Assembly: GCA_013396635.1 (NCBI GenBank)
Contig: WBMW01001494.1
Span: 969,071-1,033,070 of the forward strand
Direction: 5' to 3'
Length of the DNA: 64,000 nt
DNA from: Penelope pileata
Lineage: Eukaryota; Chordata; Aves; Galliformes; Cracidae
Positions 59,465 through 64,000 of the stretch are shown here, piece by piece (position 1 is the stretch's first letter; the number at the start of each line of letters is the position of its first letter). The notes below the pieces were generated by a model. It was not told the origin of the DNA. It ran no database searches and saw only the letters and a program-made list of their open reading frames with translations. Both the position numbers and the translations under genes were made by a program.

Positions 59465-59535
59465 ATAATGCTCTGCCTGTCTATAGGCTCCAGCAGCTGG
59501 AGATTTCAAAGCACTTTGCAGACAGTAATGGGGAG
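59465..59535 (-). mobile_element. MIR-like CORE-SINE 3' end, antisense
   Basis: CTGTCTATAGGCTCCAGCAG, then GGAGATTTCAAAGCACTTTG and CAGACAGTAATG, follows the antisense 3' end of MIR3-type elements ('CTATATAGGCGCCTTTCATC', 'AGGATCTCAAAGCGCTTTAC', 'AAACATTAAT'). Confidence 0.6.
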
Positions 59536-60163
59536 GAGATGGGTGGACCCAGCATGGAAGGAGGTACCAAGCTCAGAGTGCTGCAAGGCAGCGATGCTCC
59601 AGGATGGCCCTGCCCTGGTCCCTGCCAGTTCTGGGATGCTCAAGGATGCGTATAACTCAGGATGGGGAATCTGTAATTCGTGCCTATGCTCCCCCCATTT
59701 CAGTGCTGCTGTGCCCCTCTGCAGGGGCCGTCAGGGCACAGGGTGGATCCGCATTGGCGCTGGGGTTAATGGGCATGGCGGGCCCCGGCTGTGCTGAGCG
59801 ATGCAGCAGACATCGGAGCTGCGTGAGAGCTGGCAGCTCCAGCACAGGGCTGCGTGCCAGCCCTCCCCGCAGCCCAGCCTGCCTCCCTCCCCCTGCTGTG
59901 CTCCCTCGGCAAGTGACACCAGCACCAGTGATTTGTGGGCTTGTAGGAAAATGTGATCTTCCTCCACATCCAACCCTGCTCCGCTCTCCCAGGTGAAGTG
60001 CTGGAGGCACATGGAGGTGCAGGTGTGGGATGCAGGGTGCAGGACACAAAGTGCTGGTGTGGGATGCAAAGTACAGGGGTGGGATGCAAGGTGTCGTAGT
60101 CAGGCCACCAATGCTCAGGATCTCCTGGCTCTTCACCCTGGCTCCCGGGGCTGGGAAATCTCA
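59536..60163. other. Non-coding DNA, no gene recognised
   Basis: GC-rich, with an imperfect minisatellite at 60014-60097. No gene recognised. Confidence 0.6.
60014..60097 (+). repeat. Imperfect GGGATGCA-based minisatellite
   Basis: GTGGGATGCA(A/G) recurs at 60025, 60059 and 60079 with related GTGCAGG and ACAAAGTGCTGG spacers; periods near 34 and 20, so units have been gained or lost irregularly. Confidence 0.7.
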
Positions 60164-60310
60164 ACCACAGAACAACAGAATCGTTGGGACCTCACAGCCC
60201 ACCCAGACCCAACCCCTGCCATGAGCTGGGTGCCACCCCTATGTCAATCTCCCCTCTCTTAGTTCAAAACCAGTCCCTGTTTGCAATCTCTGCAGTCCTC
60301 CAGGAGAGAA
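60164..60310 (-). mobile_element. CR1 LINE 3' part, antisense, internally deleted
   Basis: ACAGAATCGTTGGGACCTCAC and CCAACCCCTGCCATGAGC match the antisense CR1 3' end ('CAGAATC ... GGGACCTC ... CCAACCCCCTGCCATGG'). CAATCTCCCCTCTCTTAGTTC and AAAACCAGTCCCTG match the further-upstream antisense segment 'AATCTCCCCTCTTTTAGTTTAAAACCATTCCC'. The piece between is deleted near 60237. The 5'-ward end is unclear beyond 60290. Confidence 0.82.
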
Positions 60311-60759
60311 TGAAGGCATGCAGCCTGGGTAGCCCTTGCACCCCAGGCAGGCTCCTCCCAAAGTCGGAGCTGAGCAGTGTCCATCTGTCCACCCATCACG
60401 CCGTGTCTGCGTGTCCGTCCTCTGCAGTGCCACAGGGCAGCAGCCTTCCACGCAGAGATGTAAATACAGCCCGCTGGGACCTGTGCTCTGCAAGCAATTA
60501 TGCACAACCCTTTTTGAAGAAAAAAATAACATGGAAATATTCTTATTTCCAAGCATGTTCACAGTCCTTGACTAATGTGTTTGTCCATTCATATTTCTAT
60601 CTATCTATCTATCCTTCCCCCTTTTCCCAGCACTCCATCCTACCCCTCTCCACAAAGACTTTTCCCCACATCCCGCATGTCTGCGTGTAACCATCTGTTT
60701 GTCTGTCTCTGCAGCCATCTGGGTGTCTGCCTACAGTGTTTGCTGTGTCTCTAAAGCAT
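60311..60759. other. Non-coding DNA, no gene recognised
   Basis: Mixed composition; includes a short TCTA microsatellite. No gene recognised. Confidence 0.6.
60596..60613 (+). repeat. (TCTA)4 microsatellite
   Basis: Four and a half perfect TCTA units. Confidence 0.9.
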
Positions 60760-60960
60760 ATACAGGCTGCATGTATAGATCTATCAATTGGAAGTCTACT
60801 TGCCAGTCTCTCTAAGCTGTGTTCTCTGGGCTTCATTAACATGCAAATTAGCAAGATCTGACTGGCTCACTTAGCTGCTACTTCTCTTAGACAGCCATGC
60901 AACAATGCAAATACTAATGAGGCTCTGGAAATGGCACTTGCTCTATTGCTAAGCAGGCAT
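60760..60960. promoter_or_regulatory. Candidate enhancer with paired octamers
   Basis: Two perfect POU octamers ATGCAAAT lie in the same orientation at 60841-60848 and 60905-60912. The second overlaps a SOX-like ACAAT (AACAATGCAAAT), and both are followed by TA-rich homeodomain-like cores (ATTAGCAAG, ACTAATGAGG). The surrounding sequence is repeat-free and AT-richer than the flanks. Regulatory role is inference. Confidence 0.4.
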
Positions 60961-63900
60961 GCACACAGAGCTGGCTTTGGCGATTTCAGGCATGCCATCC
61001 ATCCTCACACCTGCTGGAGGACTCAGGACAGAAGGGATGGGTGATGGATGGGTGATTAGGGGCACTGATGCGGAAAAAGAGGCGAGAATTCCCGCTCTGC
61101 GCGGGATGCCAGCGCTGCCAGCCCTGGGATCCTTGGCTCCCAGATCCCTTTGTCCTCACTGCCACATGCCACTGCCCTGGACCTCAGCCACCGTGGGATG
61201 CCCCAGTGGGAGCACGCTGTCCCTGGCACCCCAGCCCGCGCTTCTACTGGGTTTGAAGGCTCTGATACAGCTCCACGTGCTCCCTTCCCCAGGCAGGAGA
61301 GCAGAGCTGGAATGTGGCTGCACTGCCCCTGCGGCCCCCAGGCCCTCCTGCTCCCCTCGGAGCACAGCGCTGGCTCCTGCACTTTGTCACTGCTCTGCTT
61401 TCAAGCACGTAACATGAGTCCGGGTCACCACGGGGGAACTTTTCTGTTGCTCTTCAGCTCCATCGCCTCCTCTAATGATAATTCAACCATACATCTCCTT
61501 GTAAAACATCTGAAATGATCAAACGCTGTGCAGTGAGATGAAGGCACCTCATCTTAGGAACCTGGTTACCGTATTCCTTTTTATCCCGGAGATAAAATAA
61601 AGAACCATTTGCTCTGGCTGCTGCCGCAGTCTCCTCACCCACGCCGCTCCCCATCCCCTGGGAGGTGACGCTGTGCCAAACCCCGGCTGCTTCCCCCCAG
61701 TCCTTTCATCTCAGCCCTGGCTGCTGCTGCAGAAGCACAGAGCTCTCAGCAGAGCCCGGAGAGATGTCCCTGCCCCTGCCCTCACGGGGTGACATTGTCA
61801 GATGGGTGCCTACAGCTGCTTCCTGGTCCCCACCAGGACCAGCAGTCCCTTCCCACCACTGCACCAGGTGTGGGACGAGAGAGGAAATGCAGCCTGGGAT
61901 GAGGGATGTGGGGGATGCGGGGAGACAGAGCTGGGGCCGGGACAGACGCTCAGGGGTGTGGGGAAGGAGCCCACGTGGTGGGCAGATGGCTGAGCAGGGA
62001 GAGCAGCTTCCCCTGCCCGGAGAGCCCCGTGCTAATGGGATGAGCCGTGTCCTGGGGATGAGCCGGTGCAGAGCTGAGCTCCAGCCCTGCAGCAGCCCAG
62101 GGCACTTCGGTGACTCCATGCAGCGGTTCCTGGGGCTCATTCTCCCCCCAGATGTGGCCTTAAAGGACTCTGCTCCATGAAGGTCATCTCTGCCCAGCAG
62201 CCAGGTCTTGTACGAAGGGAAATTTTAAATGCAGCCCTGGAGGCAAAATTTCCTCCTGGCTTATGGACAAGCACCTGAGTGCAGGCAGAGCAGCATGGGT
62301 CAGCAAAGCGGGAGGGCAGGAGCTGTCCTGCTTGTGGGAATCACATCAGACAGAGCAGCTTTCTGTGCTGGGCCAGCCCCACAAATATCTCTGCTTCCCC
62401 TTTGCAGCTTGAGCTGGGCACGTTCAGGGCACCCAAGTCCATGCAGTGGGGCTGCGTTCTGCTGGGTGCCACGTGCCAGGGCAAGAGCCCCCGAGGCCCT
62501 GCAGTTCTGACTCTCCTGGGACTTGGTATGGCCATCTCATTGCAAACCAAAACTTCAGATGGTTCATGGTCTCTGCTCAGGGAATTCCCTGGGAGATTGG
62601 TCACATGCAAAGCACGTTTGCAAAGCAAACTGCCTGCCTGACCATGTGGGGAGCCCCATGGATGGGCACTGGCAGTTCCAGGCTCACCTCCCCGTTTGAG
62701 GGATTGCCTGGGATTGCTTCTCCTGGCAGGAGAGCCCCTCTGCAGAGCAGGGCGATGGGGAGGAGCTGTTCCCCTCCATCACCCATCTCTGCTAGGTCCT
62801 CAGCTTGGCAGTGCCCAGGGGCTCCTCTAATGCAACCACTGAAAGGAGGACTCCATTCTCCAGTCCCAGACTCTGTAAACTCAGTGTTTCTACCCTGGGA
62901 AATAGCATTACTCTATTGAGAAGATGTGGCGACCCGCTGGGGGAGGATAAATCTATCTGATGAAATTGCTCTGCTGCAGGGACACCGGCATAATAGCACC
63001 CCGTGCTTGGCTGCACTCTGTGCTTGCACATCAGCAGCTCTCCAGGTCTCTCCTCGCTGGAGTGTGGCCTCCAGCATGGGGCTGATCTCAGCACGGTGGG
63101 CTGGAGCTCGTGGAAGAGCCCTCAGTGAGCTGTGCCCCATGGCAGAGTGTGTCACGGAGCGATGAGCTGCTCCTGGCACCGGCCCCACTCTGCTCTGCTC
63201 GCCCAGCCCAGCTCCCGGCCCTCGCCCACCCCTGGGCTCAGCTCTGGTCTCTGGTTTGGCCAGGGGCTGCCTGGCTGCAGAGCTCTGCCCTGAGGCTTTG
63301 GAGATGTGTTAGCAAAGGGACTGAAAATCGGCATTCCATGATGCCAGAGCAGCTCATTACCAGTTTCTAAATCTGCACAAGGTGTAAATGTCCCTGTGCA
63401 GAGCTCCCTGCTCCCCCACCAAACACAAGCTCAGAGCAGAGTCCTCCATCCAGACCCTCACTGAGTTTCCTGCTCACTGTAACAGGCAGGAACCCATGCT
63501 AGATGCTTCCTACAGTGCAGCCAGCAGTCAGCCTTCCTGCTCCTAATGCTTTTATCTCCCATTATCCATGCTTTGCCATAGAGCAGAGCGGAGGATCTGC
63601 CCAGCACAGGATCACAGTGTGCCCAGCGCACTTCTCACCCTCTCCCATGATATTCCACCTGGCATCACTGCCAGCTCTGCCCTTCCTGGGCAGGTTGCTC
63701 ACCCCATCTGAAGGCTGCGTGAGCACCCTGTGAAGGATGTCCTGTAAAGGGCCATGGCATTCAGAGAGGTTGGCAAAGGTCCCTGCTGGGTGAAGAAGGG
63801 TCAGTGCAGCCCTGTTGGGTTGGGAAGACCCAACACGAGGCATTGGGGTTGGGGAGTGGCTCGGACAGGCTGCAGGAGCCCCGCGTTCCAGCGAGCTGTC

Positions 63901-64000
63901 TCCAGGCTTCTCCCCAGGGGCTGAAGGCAGAGTGGTTGCATGGGGAAACTGAGCTGGTGCAGGAGGGCCAGCTCTTGGCTTGGCCATGGCAGCCCATGGC
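60961..64000. other. Non-coding DNA, no gene recognised
   Basis: GC-rich unique-looking sequence with an AT-richer patch at 61490-61610. No coding exon, transposon or RNA gene recognised up to the window end. Confidence 0.6.

Noticed and set aside
1..64000. Novel multi-gene system, CRISPR array, phage or prokaryotic operon
   Set aside because: No arrayed spacers, no compact same-strand gene set with ribosome binding sites. Avian CR1 and vertebrate-type sequence throughout.

Overview
This window is vertebrate nuclear DNA, almost certainly from a bird. A galliform such as chicken, turkey or quail is the simplest guess, but the order is inference. The bird call rests on CR1 LINE relics. One has the reverse-transcriptase motif A region and the avian CR1 3' end with its ATTCTATG-type tail (8656-9317). 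Another is an antisense CR1 3' part (60164-60310), and there are short CR1 tails near 2.7 kb and 34.5 kb. Other support is the low repeat density, the GC-rich intergenic sequence broken by AT-rich islands, and the absence of mammalian Alu, B1 or L1 sequence. A 61-base run of N (39189-39249) and single Ns at 45054 and 45541 mark an unfinished assembly.

I recognise no protein-coding gene, tRNA, rRNA, CRISPR array or bacterial-type operon. The many open frames are the length expected in GC-rich non-coding DNA. They overlap in all six frames, are rich in Ala, Cys, Pro, Ser and Gly, and match no family I know. The window therefore reads as intergenic or long-intronic DNA.

Layout: 0-8.6 kb is non-coding, with an AT-rich block (1500-1960), a short antisense CR1 tail, a GGAT microsatellite and an A/T-rich ancient repeat-like stretch (7.1-7.6 kb). 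8.6-9.3 kb is a CR1 copy. 11.6-13.1 kb holds two ancient L3/CR1-like antisense fragments. 15.5, 19.6 and 59.5 kb hold MIR-like (CORE-SINE) relics, with weaker ones at 28.6, 30.8 and 52.4 kb. 16.6-18.4 kb has a long AT-rich block, a CpG island (17830-18200) and a second AT-rich block, and looks most like a regulatory or promoter region. 20.5 kb has an 18-bp minisatellite. 21.8-22.6 kb and 43.6-44.0 kb are AT-rich blocks. 43.0, 49.3 and 57.7 kb carry GGG-containing pentanucleotide repeats. 45.1-45.7 kb pairs an excellent 3' splice-site-like tract with a CpG-rich segment. 48.6-48.9, 50.6-51.3 and 60.8-60.95 kb are AT-rich blocks with homeodomain, POU and SOX-like motifs, the best candidates for conserved enhancers.

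If the window has a function, it is probably a regulatory landscape of CNE-like blocks and CpG islands around or inside a developmental gene whose exons lie outside, or a lncRNA host. I found no sign of a novel multi-gene system. The most interesting leads are the CNE-like blocks, two small open frames with coiled-coil-like ends in such blocks (30215-30286, 48697-48858), a 20-base sequence shared between 35.8 and 40.7 kb, and the ancient amniote repeat relics.
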